Source of the DNA: JAWXBA01 sp048499805
Lineage (GTDB): Bacteria > Gemmatimonadota > Gemmatimonadetes > Gemmatimonadales > GWC2-71-9
Assembly (NCBI GenBank): GCA_048499805.1
Contig: JASNZF010000002.1
Span: 186,001 to 250,000, forward strand
Reading direction: 5' to 3'
Length of the DNA stretch: 64,000 bases
Shown: positions 24,480 through 33,869 of the stretch, in pieces
How the letters are laid out: each line of letters starts with the position of its first letter
Position numbering within the stretch: position 1 is the stretch's first letter
Position numbers and translations under genes: made by a program
Notes under the pieces: model-generated
Database searches by the model: none
Told to the model about the DNA's origin: nothing
Seen by the model: the letters and a program-made list of their open reading frames with translations, nothing else

Positions 24480-24629
24480 GCCTGCCCTCCTGGGACGGCC
24501 GACCCGATCCCCGGCAGGGCGGAGCGGATCTGTAGAAAGGAATCTTCATAAATCATAGCGGTTGGATCGGTCGGGGCCAAGGCCGCCCGGGTCGGGACAG
24601 CGGGGTGGCGCGGGGATTGTCGGTGCCGC

Positions 24630-24635
24630 TATATT
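24630..24635 (+). promoter_or_regulatory. -10 element TATATT of the rpmE-prfA operon
   Basis: TATATTTC (24630-24637) is one mismatch from TAnnTTTG and is the only AT-rich box upstream of rpmE. No clear -35/-33 hexamer. It implies a leader of about 52 nt. Confidence 0.5.
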
Positions 24636-24648
24636 TCGGGGTTCCGCG

Positions 24649-24693
24649 CCCTTGGGGTACCAGGGATACGCGGCCGAACCCTGAGAGGTATCC
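24649..24693 (+). promoter_or_regulatory. Candidate L31 autoregulatory leader with competing hairpins
   Basis: CAGGG (24661-24665) can pair with CCCTG (24679-24683) or be displaced by GGATAC (24664-24669) pairing with GTATCC (24688-24693). The second pairing covers the end of the AGAGGT ribosome site. An upstream CCCT..GG/CCAGGG hairpin (24649-24665) competes too. This geometry suits translational feedback, inferred only. Confidence 0.4.
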
Positions 24694-24694
24694 G

Positions 24695-24919
24695 ATGAAG
24701 CCGAACCTGCATCCGTTGTACAAGACGGTCACGGCGGTCTGCGCCTGTGGCAACTCGTTCGAGACCCGCTCGACGGCGGACTCGATTCATGTGGAAGTGT
24801 GCTCGCTGTGCCACCCCTTCTACACCGGGAAGCAGCGCCTGATGGATACGGCGGGTCGGGTCGACCGGTTCCGCCGGAAGTATGGCGCCGAGGGCGCACC
24901 CGCCGCCGGCCCGAGCTGA
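24695..24919 (+). CDS. rpmE: 50S ribosomal protein L31 (zinc-binding form)
   Basis: A 74-residue ribosomal protein with the L31 opening 'MKPNLHPLYKTVTAVCACGNSF' and a zinc ribbon with CxC near residue 16 and 'VCSLCHPFYTG' near 37, so the C+ (zinc-containing) form. ATG 24695 follows AGAGGT by six bases. Leads the operon rpmE-prfA-prmC-ylbF-tmk, a widespread pairing of L31 with release factor 1 and its methylase. Confidence 0.96.
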   Translation: MKPNLHPLYKTVTAVCACGNSFETRSTADSIHVEVCSLCHPFYTGKQRLMDTAGRVDRFRRKYGAEGAPAAGPS

Positions 24920-24922
24920 CCG

Positions 24923-25981
24923 ATGGAGGCCCGACTCCGCCAGGCGCTGGTCCGGGCGGAGGAGGTGGCCCGGGAGCTCTCCGATCCGGCCACGGCGGCG
25001 GACACCAAGCGCCTGACGGCGCTGGGTCGTGAGCATGCCCACTTGGCCCCGATCCTGAAGCTGGCGGCGCAGCTGGCCCAGTTGGAACGTGAGCACGAAC
25101 AGGCTCGGGAGATGGCGCAGGACGCCGATCCCGAGCTTGTTGCGTTGGCCCGCGAGGATCTGGCCCGCCTGCCGGCGCAGATCGCCGCGGCCGAGGCGGA
25201 ACTGCGCGAGCTGCTCCTCCCCCGCGACCCGCTCGACGACCGCGATGCCATCCTCGAGGTGCGGGCCGGCACCGGTGGGGATGAGGCGGCGCTCTTTGCG
25301 GCGGACCTGCTCCGGATGTACACCCGCTTCGCCGAGCGCCGCGGGCTCAAGGTGGAGGCGCTCCAGCTCAGCGAGGGCAACATGGGTGGGGTGCGCGAGG
25401 CGATCGTGGTCGTGCGCGGTCCCGACGCCTTCGGCCTGCTGCGCCGGGAATCCGGGGTGCACCGCGTCCAGCGGGTGCCCGCCACGGAGACCCAGGGTCG
25501 GATCCACACCTCGGCCGCGACGGTGGCGGTGCTGCCCGAGGCGGAGGAGGTGGACGTGCGGATCGATCCCCAGGACCTCAAGATCGATGTCTATCGGTCC
25601 TCGGGTCCGGGCGGGCAGAGCGTCAACACCACCGACAGCGCCGTCCGGATCACCCACCTCCCGAGCGGACTCGTGGTGACCCAGCAGGACCAGAAGAGCC
25701 AGCTGCAGAACAAGATCAAGGCCATGGCGGTGCTCCGGGCGCGGTTGCTGGACCGGAGGATCGCGGAGCAGGAGGCGGCCCGGTCGGCGGAGCGGCGGGC
25801 GATGGTCGGTACGGGGGATCGTTCCGCGAAGATCCGCACCTACAACTTCCCCCAGAGCCGGTGCACGGACCACCGCATCAACCTCTCGGTCCACAACCTG
25901 TCGGCCGTGATGGAGGGGCACCTGGACGAGGTGGTGGACGCCCTCCGCCTGGCGAGCCGCGAGGAACTTGAACGGGGCTGA
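24923..25981 (+). CDS. prfA: Peptide chain release factor 1
   Basis: A 352-residue RF1 that reads UAA and UAG. Codon recognition uses the PxT motif, here Pro-Ala-Thr in 'VQRVPATETQGRIHTSA', which excludes RF2 (SPF). The catalytic loop is 'SGPGGQSVNTTDSAVRITH'; its Gln is the methylation target of PrmC, encoded next. Ends with the standard 'NFPQSRCTDHRINLSVHNL' region. Four bases separate it from rpmE. Confidence 0.97.
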   Translation: MEARLRQALVRAEEVARELSDPATAADTKRLTALGREHAHLAPILKLAAQLAQLEREHEQAREMAQDADPELVALAREDLARLPAQIAAAEAELRELLLPRDPLDDRDAILEVRAGTGGDEAALFAADLLRMYTRFAERRGLKVEALQLSEGNMGGVREAIVVVRGPDAFGLLRRESGVHRVQRVPATETQGRIHTSAATVAVLPEAEEVDVRIDPQDLKIDVYRSSGPGGQSVNTTDSAVRITHLPSGLVVTQQDQKSQLQNKIKAMAVLRARLLDRRIAEQEAARSAERRAMVGTGDRSAKIRTYNFPQSRCTDHRINLSVHNLSAVMEGHLDEVVDALRLASREELERG

Positions 25982-26828
25982 GCGGCCGCCCTCGCTCGGC
26001 GACCTGGTGGCTCGGGTGGCCGGCACCCTGGCGAGGGCCGGCGTTCCCGATGCCCGGCGCGAGGCCCGGCAGCTGGTGGCGGCGGTGTCGCACCGCTCCC
26101 CCGGCGATCTCCTGCTCCGGGCCGACGACCCGGCCGACCCGTCCCTGGTCGGGTCGTGCGACGCGCTGGCTCTTCGACGGGCCGGCGGTGAGCCACTCGC
26201 CTACCTTTCGGGGTGGGCTGGCTTCCGCAACCTGCTCCTCCAGGTCGATCGCCGGGTCCTGATTCCCCGGCCCGAGACCGAGGGGCTGGTCGAGCTGGTG
26301 CTCCGCGCCGTCCCCGCCGGCCGGGTGGCGGACATCGGGTCGGGCAGCGGGTGCATTGCCCTGAGTCTGGCGCAGGAGGGCGATTACGGACAGGTCGTCG
26401 GGGTCGAGCGCTCGGCGGCGGCGCTCAGGGTGGCCCGGGCGAACGCCGACCGGCTCCGCCTGCCGGTGACCTGGCTCCGGGGCGACCTGGCCGGGGCCCT
26501 CGCCCCCGGGTCCTGCGACGCGGTGGTATCGAACCCTCCCTACCTCACCCAGGGGGAGCTGGACCGGCTCGATGGCTCGGTACGGGACTGGGAGCCCCAC
26601 GAGGCGCTGGTGAGCGGCGCGGATGGCCTGGAGGCGATCCGCCGGCTGGTGCGGGAGGCGCACCTGGCCGTTGTGCCCGGGGGCCTCCTGGCCCTGGAAG
26701 TGGACAGTTCGCGTGCGGCCGACGTGGCCGCGCTGGCGCGTCGTTCCGGCTGGACCGACGTCGCCGTGATGGAGGACCTCTTTGGGCGGGACCGTTTCGT
26801 GACGGCCCGCCGGGAAGCCAAATCATGA
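25968..26828 (+). CDS. prmC: Release factor glutamine N5-methyltransferase
   Basis: A 286-residue SAM-dependent methylase for the GGQ glutamine of release factors. N-terminal helical bundle ('ARVAGTLARAGVPDARREARQLVAAV'), 'LIPRPETEGLVELVL', the SAM loop 'VADIGSGSGCIALSLA', and the catalytic 'VVSNPPYLT'. The TTG start at 25968 overlaps prfA by 14 bp and is preceded by GAGGA; stop overlaps the next ATG. Confidence 0.95.
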   Translation: MNGAERPPSLGDLVARVAGTLARAGVPDARREARQLVAAVSHRSPGDLLLRADDPADPSLVGSCDALALRRAGGEPLAYLSGWAGFRNLLLQVDRRVLIPRPETEGLVELVLRAVPAGRVADIGSGSGCIALSLAQEGDYGQVVGVERSAAALRVARANADRLRLPVTWLRGDLAGALAPGSCDAVVSNPPYLTQGELDRLDGSVRDWEPHEALVSGADGLEAIRRLVREAHLAVVPGGLLALEVDSSRAADVAALARRSGWTDVAVMEDLFGRDRFVTARREAKS

Positions 26829-27175
26829 TCGACGAGAAAGCGGCAGACCTCGGGCGCCAGATTGGGCAGTCGCCGGAATTCCAGGCGCTCCGCCGCGCCG
26901 AGACCGCATTGCGGACCGATCCCGACGCAGTGGCGTTGCTGGACCAGATCCAGTCGCTGGCCCGCGAAGTGGACCAGGCCGTGGCGGGGGGACAGATGCC
27001 CGACGAATCCATCACCCAGTCCTACGAGACCGCGGTGCGCCAGCTGGAGCTCAACCCGACCGGCCAGGCCTACGTGGTGGCGCGGGCCAATTTCGAGAAG
27101 CTCATGGCCCGGGTGAACCAGGAGATCAGCTCCGGGATGGAAAAGGGCGCGACCAGCAGCATCATCACGCTGTGA
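26825..27175 (+). CDS. YlbF-family protein (RNase Y/competence-regulator type)
   Basis: A 116-residue all-helical protein of the YlbF/YmcA (Com_YlbF) family. In Bacillus these form a complex controlling RNase Y and developmental decisions. Here 'KAADLGRQIGQSPEFQALRRAE' and 'TQSYETAVRQLELNPTGQAYVVARANFEKLMARVNQEI' fit the family. ATGA overlap with prmC and GTGA overlap with tmk tie it to translation termination and dTTP genes; a functional link is not established. Confidence 0.85.
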   Translation: MIDEKAADLGRQIGQSPEFQALRRAETALRTDPDAVALLDQIQSLAREVDQAVAGGQMPDESITQSYETAVRQLELNPTGQAYVVARANFEKLMARVNQEISSGMEKGATSSIITL

Positions 27176-27807
27176 ACGCGGGGGCCGGTTGCTTCGTCGT
27201 ACTGGAGGGCCCGGAGGGATCGGGGAAGTCCACCCTCCTGGTCACCCTTGCCGACCGGCTCCGCTCGGCCGGGCATGATCCGGTGGTGGTGCGCGAGCCG
27301 GGCGGGACGCCCGTCGCCGAGGCGCTTCGCGGGGTGCTGCTCGAGCGCGGCCGGGATTGGAGTCCGGAGGCGGAACTGCTGTTCATGGTGACGGCTCGCG
27401 CCGACCTGGTGACCCGGGTGATTCGCCCGGCCCTGGCCGAGGGCCGGGTCGTCCTGAGCGACCGGTTCGATCTCTCGACCCGGGCCTATCAGGGGGCCGG
27501 CCGCGGGGTCCCGGCCGATCGCCTGGAGTGGCTCAATGGGGTGGCGACCGGGGGGCTGGAGCCGGACCTGACCCTGGTCCTCGACCTGGATCCCGAGGCT
27601 GGGCTGGCGCGGCAGGTGGCGGCCGGCAAGTCGCAGGATCGGCTGGACCAGGAAAGCGTGGACTTTCACCGGCGCATCGCCGAGTTTTACCGTTCGGCCC
27701 GGGGACGCGGGATCCTGCACCTGGATGCCAGCCAGCCGGCCGAGGCCCTGGCCCGGGCAGCATGGGACGCCGTGGAGCGGGCAGTGGCGGCGGCAGGTGC
27801 GGCCTAG
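27172..27807 (+). CDS. tmk: Thymidylate kinase
   Basis: A 211-residue kinase converting dTMP to dTDP. P-loop 'EGPEGSGKSTLL' at residue 10, 'REPGGTPVAEALR' for the substrate, 'DRFDLSTRAYQGAGR' (DR motif), and LID-region residues near 140 ('AAGKSQDRLDQES'). GTG 27172 overlaps the ylbF-type stop. Confidence 0.96.
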   Translation: MNAGAGCFVVLEGPEGSGKSTLLVTLADRLRSAGHDPVVVREPGGTPVAEALRGVLLERGRDWSPEAELLFMVTARADLVTRVIRPALAEGRVVLSDRFDLSTRAYQGAGRGVPADRLEWLNGVATGGLEPDLTLVLDLDPEAGLARQVAAGKSQDRLDQESVDFHRRIAEFYRSARGRGILHLDASQPAEALARAAWDAVERAVAAAGAA

Positions 27808-27842
27808 GTGGGCGGTTTGACAATGGCACCACTGGGGGGTTG

Positions 27843-29432
27843 ATGCGGCGTCGGGTCCTGGCTGTCGTGGTCTTCGTACTCACGTTCCTCGGCGGGGGGT
27901 GGCTTCTCCGGCGGGGCATGGACCCCGTGGCACAGCCCCCTCTCGACAGTAATCGTCTCTTCGAGCAGGTCTTCAGTCACGTCAGCCGATACGCCGTCGA
28001 TTCGCTGAACGACGATGACCTTTACCGCCGGGCTGCCGAGGGCCTCCTCAGCGAACTCCCCGATCCCTATTCCGCCCTCCTGGTCGGGTCCGAACGGTCG
28101 ACCCTGACCGAGCAGACCTCCGGCAACTACGTGGGGATCGGCGTGCAGGTCGACCTGCGCGGCGGCACCATCATGGTTGTCAGCGCCTACCCCGACTCCC
28201 CGGCGGACCGGGCCGGGATCCGGACCGGGGATCGCATTGTCGAGGTGGACGGCACCTTGGTGAGCGCCAGCGACCTCGGCGAAACCGCGCGCCTGCTGCG
28301 GGGAGAGCCCGGGAGCAAAGTGGTGGTGCGCGTGCGGCGGGCAGGGGTGGACGGCCTGCTCTCGTTCGAGGTCACCCGGGCGGAGGTGCACCGCCGGGCG
28401 GCCTCTGCCGGGATCCTCTACGAGGGCGGGGTGGGCTACGTGGCCCTCTCGCGCGTTGCCGAGCGGTCGGCGGAGGAGCTGCACCACGTCATCGATTCGC
28501 TTCGCGGCATCGGGATGCAATCGCTGGTCCTCGACCTGCGCGGCAACCCTGGCGGGCTGTTGGAGGAGGGAGTGGCCGTCGCCGAGCTCTTCCTCGATCC
28601 CGGGGTGTCCATCCTCGAGACCCGCGGCCGGACGACGTCCGTCCAGCAGCGGTACGTCGACCAGCAGCCGCAGCCCTGGGCGAACCTGCCGCTCGTGCTG
28701 CTGGTCAATGAGGGTACGGCGAGCGCGGCCGAAATTATCGCCGGGGCGCTGCAGGACCATGACCGCGCCCTGGTCGTGGGGCAGCCAACCTACGGGAAGG
28801 GACTGGTCCAGTCGGTCTTCGGGCTGGAACAGGGGGCTTCCCTGCGGCTGACCACCGGGCGGTGGTACACCCCGAGCGGCCGTACCATCCAGCGCCCGGA
28901 CCGCGGCGCCGGCCCCGTGAACGGGGTGGCGATGGTCCCATCCGACACGGTGCCGGAGTTCCGGACCCCGGCGGGGCGCGTGATCAAGGGTGGCGGGGGA
29001 ATCGTCCCCGATGTCGTGGTGCAGCGCGATTCGCTCCCGCCGGAGGAGCGGGCCTTCCTCGAGGGACTCGGGAGCCGGCTGCCAAGCTATCGCAACGCCA
29101 TCACCACCCTGGCCCTGCGGGTGCGGGAGCGAGGCACCGTGACGTCGGCGGACTTCGTGATCACGCCCGCCCTGCGGGCCGAGCTGGTCGCCAATCTCGA
29201 GGAGGCCGGGATCCACCTCGATGCCGCGGCCCTGCGAGGCGGGGCGGGCGTCCTCGACCGCGCGCTGGGATACGAGATCGCCCGGTACTCCCTCGGGCGG
29301 CCCGCAGAACTCCGCCGCCGTTCCCGTTACGACCGCCAACTCCAGGCCGCCTTCACGGCCCTCCGGGCTGCCCCCTCCCGGTTCGCCCTCCTGGGCCTTC
29401 CCGAGCCCTCCGCACCCGGCAACGAACGCTAG
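27843..29432 (+). CDS. S41-family C-terminal processing protease with PDZ domain
   Basis: A 529-residue periplasmic/membrane-anchored serine protease. An N-terminal hydrophobic helix (5-22) anchors or exports it. PDZ domain (about 95-180, 'GIGVQVDLRGGTIMVVSAYPDSPADRAGI'), then the S41 core with catalytic Ser in 'NEGTASAAEIIAGAL' and Lys in 'PTYGKGLVQSVF'. 'GRWYTPSGRTIQ' is standard for CtpA/Prc. The C-terminal 120 residues are helical and extra. Typical substrates are envelope proteins; here unknown. Start ATG 27843, 35 bp after tmk. Confidence 0.95.
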   Translation: MRRRVLAVVVFVLTFLGGGWLLRRGMDPVAQPPLDSNRLFEQVFSHVSRYAVDSLNDDDLYRRAAEGLLSELPDPYSALLVGSERSTLTEQTSGNYVGIGVQVDLRGGTIMVVSAYPDSPADRAGIRTGDRIVEVDGTLVSASDLGETARLLRGEPGSKVVVRVRRAGVDGLLSFEVTRAEVHRRAASAGILYEGGVGYVALSRVAERSAEELHHVIDSLRGIGMQSLVLDLRGNPGGLLEEGVAVAELFLDPGVSILETRGRTTSVQQRYVDQQPQPWANLPLVLLVNEGTASAAEIIAGALQDHDRALVVGQPTYGKGLVQSVFGLEQGASLRLTTGRWYTPSGRTIQRPDRGAGPVNGVAMVPSDTVPEFRTPAGRVIKGGGGIVPDVVVQRDSLPPEERAFLEGLGSRLPSYRNAITTLALRVRERGTVTSADFVITPALRAELVANLEEAGIHLDAAALRGGAGVLDRALGYEIARYSLGRPAELRRRSRYDRQLQAAFTALRAAPSRFALLGLPEPSAPGNER

Positions 29433-29477
29433 CCCCGGCCCTCACGCCACCGTGGAGGCTGGGCCTCTGGCCGGGGC
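29432..29477. terminator. Bidirectional terminator between S41 protease and lolA
   Basis: GCCCCGGCC (29432-29440) pairs with GGCCGGGGC (29469-29477), nine perfect pairs; the loop holds an inner CCAC/GTGG hairpin. Sits between convergent genes; no long U-tract. Confidence 0.6.
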
Positions 29478-29498
29478 GGGTTCGCTGCCCCTGTCCCA

Positions 29499-30188
29499 CT
29501 ACTGGACGATGACGCGAACCCCGTTTGGTGGGGTGAACCGGAACGTGGATGCTGGCACCGCCTGATTGGTCTGGATGCCGGAGAGGACCAGGGTGCGCTT
29601 GGCGCCACTGGTCTCCTGGATCTCGATCCGGCGGGGCAGGCCATCGGCCTGGTCAAGCCAGACGGTCACCGCCGTGAAGGGCAGGGAGGTGGAAAGCGGG
29701 GTCATCGCAACCACGTCCGCCGGCCGGCCGGCTACTGGCTCCACGCGAAGGAAGGTGCTCCGGTAGCGCTCGGTGGGGCGATCCAGGATCCAGGCCACCA
29801 CATTGACGCCGTAGACGGGGTCGCTGGGGATGGCGACCCGGATCACCTGTCCGGGTGCACTGCTCGGGGTATAGATCCAGGCGTGGGTCCCGTCGAGGGT
29901 GATGCGGTCCCCCGCGGGGTCGCTGAAGACCATCGCCAGGTGATTGTTCCCCGCCTGGATCAGGGTGCCCTTGCTGTCGAAGTCACCGATCATCCGATCC
30001 GAGATCGTCTGGGTGAACTGGGCGCGGAGGGAGGTCAGGTTGCGATAGACCTGGCCGGCCCGGCCGACAATCCGGGCGGCGTCCTGCGCCGCCACCGGTG
30101 TGCCCCAGAGGCCGACGAGGACCAGGGCCACCGCGCCGTGCCGGAAACGGGCGCGAGCCCGCGGTGATCCCTGGGATGCCTGTCGCAT
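29499..30188 (-). CDS. lolA: Outer-membrane lipoprotein carrier protein LolA
   Basis: A 229-residue periplasmic chaperone that carries lipoproteins to the outer membrane. Signal peptide ends near 'TPVAAQDA' (about 36). Family pattern: 'VYRNLTSLRAQFTQTISD', 'GTLIQAGNNHLAMVFSDPAGDRITLDGTHAWIYTP' and 'VTVWLDQADGLPRRIEIQE'. Its presence, with many lipobox proteins, shows a diderm cell. GGAGG is best spaced for ATG 30188; ATG 30194 is too close. Confidence 0.9.
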   Translation of the reverse strand: MRQASQGSPRARARFRHGAVALVLVGLWGTPVAAQDAARIVGRAGQVYRNLTSLRAQFTQTISDRMIGDFDSKGTLIQAGNNHLAMVFSDPAGDRITLDGTHAWIYTPSSAPGQVIRVAIPSDPVYGVNVVAWILDRPTERYRSTFLRVEPVAGRPADVVAMTPLSTSLPFTAVTVWLDQADGLPRRIEIQETSGAKRTLVLSGIQTNQAVPASTFRFTPPNGVRVIVQ

Positions 30189-30286
30189 GGCCATGCTCCT
30201 CCTGCGGCCGGGGGAGACGTTGGCCGCCGAAGGTACGACGCCGCATGCGCCCGGGTTGGCACAAGCTGGCCCCGGCACGGCCCGCA

Positions 30287-33200
30287 TCAGGCGACGGCGG
30301 CGTGGCTGTCGCCGAGCCGGACGCCCACGATCGTGGAGACCCCGGGTTCCTGCATGGTGACGCCATAGACCGCGTCGGCCGACTGCATGGTGCGCGGGTT
30401 GTGGGTGATCACCAGGAACTGGGTGCGGTCCTTGAACTCGTTGAGGAGGGTGGTGAACCGGCCCACGTTGGCGTCGTCCAGCGGCGCGTCCACTTCATCC
30501 ATGAGGCAGAAGGGGCTCGGCTTGGTGAGGTAGATCGCGAAGAGCAGCGACGTGGCCACCAGGGTCCGCTCGCCGCTGCTGAGGAGGTGGATGCGCTGGG
30601 TCCGCTTGCCCCGGGGCGCGGCGTGGATCTCGATCTCGCTCTCCAGCGGATCCTCGGCATCGGCCAGGCGCAGCTCGCACTCGCCCCCGCCGAACAGGGT
30701 CTGGAAGACGTGAATGAAGTGGGTCTGGATCGAGGTGAAGGTCTCGAGGAACATGGTGCGAGCGGTGCCGTCGATCTCCTTGATCGCCTGCAGCAGCGAC
30801 TGCCGGGCCGCGACCAGGTCGTCCCGCTGGGTGGTGAGGAACTCCAGCCGCTTCGACTCCTCGGCGTGCTCCTCCATCGCCAGCGGGTTGACCGGGCCGA
30901 TCGCCTCCAGCGCCTCGACAACGCGAGTCGCCTCGGCCTCGAGCAGCTCCCGTTCGAGGTCGAGCAGCTGGGCGCTCTGGGCCAGCTGCTCCAGGGGTGC
31001 CTTCCACTCCGACTCGACCCGGTCGGTGATCAACCGGCGCCGACCGGTGGCCTCGCTCAGGTCGAGCTCCAGCTGGTGGAACTCGTTGGTCTGGAGGTCG
31101 AGGCCTTCCCGTGCCGCGCCGGCGGCCTGCTCGGCGCGCTCCAGGGCCGCGTTCGCAACCCGGAGCTGTTCCTCCGCGGTGGCGGCGGCGGCCTGCGATT
31201 CGACCAGGGCCACCTGCCGCTCGGCCCGGGACTCCTCCCACTGCGCCACCTGGGCGCGCAGCGTCGCGGTGTCGGCGTCGAGCTTCTCGATTTCCGCCGA
31301 CAGGGCGAGGGTATCCCGCTCCGCCCCGGCGATGGTCTGGTCCGCCCGCGCCAGGCGCTCCGCGGCCGACTGGACCCGGGCGGAGATGTGGGCCTCCTGC
31401 ACCTGCCAGTGGACCCGGGCCTCGCGCGCGGTCTCCTGCTCCATCTCGAGCTCCCCGAGCTGCCCGCGACTGGTTCCCAGCGACTCCTCGAGCCGGGCGC
31501 CAGCCAGCTCGCACTCGGTCAGCCCGACGTCCACTTCGCGCAGACGCTCCTCCGCCCGGGCCAGACGCTCGCCGATCCGGGTCAGGCGCGTCTCGGCCTC
31601 GCCGCACTCCCGGGTGAGGTTGCCCACCAACCGGGTGGCGTCCTCGCGGGCAGCGATCCCCTGTCGCTCCGCCTCGCGCGCCTGCGTCAGCTCGTGCCCG
31701 GCGGCCAGCGCCGCCTGCTCGGCAGCCGCCAGGGCGGCCGTCGTCTGCTCCAGGCGCGCCACCACCGCAGCCAGACCCGTGGCCTGGGTCTCGGCGTCGG
31801 CGGTGACCTGCAGCAACTCCGCCCGCCGCCGGAGCGGCCCGCTGGCCCCGGCGGAGCCGCTCAGGACGATCGCGCCGCTCGCCCGGCGGAACGCGTGGCC
31901 GCCGCCGTCGAGCACCTCGGAGCCATCGAGCAGCAGGCGGACCCAGCTTGCTGCCGGCCCCTGGGCGCGCAGCCGCTGCTCCAGGGGATGCGAGCTCAGG
32001 GCCCGGGAGAGGCCAGGCTCCCCTGGCAAGAGCACCAACGTCCCCGCGCCCGAGTCGGCGTGCCAGGCCTGGATGGCGCGGGCGTCCTCGGCCGAGCGCA
32101 CGACGACCGCGTGCATCCACTCTCCCAGCAGGCGCTCGGCCAGCTCGGCGTCGGAGCGATCGGTCGAGACGAAGTCGCTCAAGGGGCCCAGCACCGCATC
32201 GCCGAACTGCTCCCGGGCCGCCATCAGGGCGGCGGCTCCCGGCGCCAGGCCGACCCGGTCGCGCTCGAGCTCCTCGAGGGCCTGACGCCGCGCCACCAGC
32301 TGGGCAACGGCCTCCTCGGCCTGGCGCCGGGCGGCGCGGTCGGTGGCCTCCCGCTCCCGGAGTTCCGCGACCTGGTGACGGGACTGCTCGGCGGCGGCCG
32401 CCGCGGCCTGGGCGGCGAGGCTGAGCTGCTCCGCGTCGAGGGCAGCGGACGCTCGGCGCGTCTCTCCCTGCTCGCGCTCCGAGCGGAGGTGCGCCAGGTG
32501 GGCCTCCTCCTGGGACGCTGCGTCTCGCAGCGCGGTCAGCTCCGATTCGAGCGCGGCCCGCTCCCCCTCCAGGGTCCGCAGCCGCTGGGCCTGGCGCTGC
32601 AGCTCCTCCTCGAGGCCGCGGACCTGGGCACGATGGGCGGAGAGACGCTCCCGCACCTCCTCCTCCGTTGCCGCACGCGCCTGCAACTCCCCCTGGATCT
32701 GGGCCCGGGCGGTCTCGGCGTCCGTCCGCTCGACATCCGCGGCGGTCCGCTCGACCGAAGACTGCTGGAGCCGCACCCCGGCCTGCACGCGCTCCTCCTC
32801 TGCCCGCACCCGTCGCTCCGCGGCATTGCCGAGTCGCTCGGCAGCGATCCCGAGATCGCCCTCGAGCCGGCCAAGTGCCAGCTGGAGCTCACTGACCCCG
32901 TGGACCTGGCGCGCCCGCTCCTCTTCGGCCAGCAGCCGCTCCCGCATCAGGCGGTCGCGGTCGGCGATGAGGTCCGTCAGGGCGGTTCGCATCCCGGGGA
33001 GGTTGGCGGCCAGCTCCGCGTGCCGGGCGCGCATCCCACTGACCTGCTCGTCCAGCTCCGCCAGCAGGCGGGTGGCCAGGGTCACCTGGAGCGAGAACTT
33101 CTCCTCCATCAGCCGGGCGTGGCGCTCGGTCTTGCCCTTCTGCCGGGCCAGGCTGCGGATCTGCGACTGGACCTCCCCGATCAGGTCCTCGAGGCGCTGC

Positions 33201-33763
33201 AGGTCGGTCTGGGTCTCCTCGAGGCGGCGCTCGGTGCTGTGCTTGCGGTCGCGGTAGAGCCCGATCCCGGCGGCCTCCTCGAACAGCGAGCGGCGCTCGT
33301 CGGCCCGGTCGGAGAGGAGGAGGTCAATCATCTTGGCCTCGATCACCACGCCCGCGTCACTGCCCATGCCGGTACCACGCAGCAGGTCCTGGATGTCGCG
33401 GAGCCGGACCGGCGCCCGGTTGAGCAGGTAGTCGCTCTGTCCCGAGCGGGACAGCCGGCGGGTGATGACGACTTCCTGGTAGGCGATCGGCAGGGTGCCA
33501 TCGGCGTTGTCGAGGTAGAGCGAGACCTCGGTCACGTTCACGGGGCGGCGATGCGCCGACCCCTGGAAGATCACGTCCTCCATCTTGCCGCCGCGCAACA
33601 GCCGCGCGGACTGCTCGCCGAGGACCCAGCGGACGGCGTCCGACACGTTGGACTTGCCACAGCCGTTCGGGCCCACGATGGAGGTGACCCCGGCATCGAA
33701 GCTGAGGCTGACGGTGTCTGCAAACGACTTGAAGCCGGAAAGCTCCAGCTTGGTGAGCTTCAT
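30287..33763 (-). CDS. smc: Chromosome segregation ATPase SMC
   Basis: A 1158-residue SMC protein, core of the bacterial condensin with ScpA/ScpB (not in the window). Walker A 'GPNGCGKSNVSDAVRWVLGE' near residue 32, two long coiled coils flanking the hinge (about 500-660, with 'AAREQFGDAVLGPLSDFV' and 'GGHAFRRASGAIV'), ABC signature 'LSSGERTLVATSLLFAIYL' and Walker B 'FCLMDEVDAPLDDANV' at the end. Length is normal. Starts 106 bp after the upstream SPOR gene. Confidence 0.97.
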   Translation of the reverse strand: MKLTKLELSGFKSFADTVSLSFDAGVTSIVGPNGCGKSNVSDAVRWVLGEQSARLLRGGKMEDVIFQGSAHRRPVNVTEVSLYLDNADGTLPIAYQEVVITRRLSRSGQSDYLLNRAPVRLRDIQDLLRGTGMGSDAGVVIEAKMIDLLLSDRADERRSLFEEAAGIGLYRDRKHSTERRLEETQTDLQRLEDLIGEVQSQIRSLARQKGKTERHARLMEEKFSLQVTLATRLLAELDEQVSGMRARHAELAANLPGMRTALTDLIADRDRLMRERLLAEEERARQVHGVSELQLALGRLEGDLGIAAERLGNAAERRVRAEEERVQAGVRLQQSSVERTAADVERTDAETARAQIQGELQARAATEEEVRERLSAHRAQVRGLEEELQRQAQRLRTLEGERAALESELTALRDAASQEEAHLAHLRSEREQGETRRASAALDAEQLSLAAQAAAAAAEQSRHQVAELREREATDRAARRQAEEAVAQLVARRQALEELERDRVGLAPGAAALMAAREQFGDAVLGPLSDFVSTDRSDAELAERLLGEWMHAVVVRSAEDARAIQAWHADSGAGTLVLLPGEPGLSRALSSHPLEQRLRAQGPAASWVRLLLDGSEVLDGGGHAFRRASGAIVLSGSAGASGPLRRRAELLQVTADAETQATGLAAVVARLEQTTAALAAAEQAALAAGHELTQAREAERQGIAAREDATRLVGNLTRECGEAETRLTRIGERLARAEERLREVDVGLTECELAGARLEESLGTSRGQLGELEMEQETAREARVHWQVQEAHISARVQSAAERLARADQTIAGAERDTLALSAEIEKLDADTATLRAQVAQWEESRAERQVALVESQAAAATAEEQLRVANAALERAEQAAGAAREGLDLQTNEFHQLELDLSEATGRRRLITDRVESEWKAPLEQLAQSAQLLDLERELLEAEATRVVEALEAIGPVNPLAMEEHAEESKRLEFLTTQRDDLVAARQSLLQAIKEIDGTARTMFLETFTSIQTHFIHVFQTLFGGGECELRLADAEDPLESEIEIHAAPRGKRTQRIHLLSSGERTLVATSLLFAIYLTKPSPFCLMDEVDAPLDDANVGRFTTLLNEFKDRTQFLVITHNPRTMQSADAVYGVTMQEPGVSTIVGVRLGDSHAAVA

Positions 33764-33869
33764 GCGGATAGATCCTGGTGGCCGTGGGGCGCCTGGCAGC
33801 GCGCTGCTGTGCTGCCGGAAGGAGCGGAAAGATACTCAGGCGGGGCCCCCGGATCGAGGGGCCGGGGAG

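Noticed and set aside
33844..33863. GGCCCC/GGGGCC inverted repeat upstream of smc as a terminator
   Set aside because: Only six base pairs, no T-run, and such repeats are frequent in GC-rich DNA.
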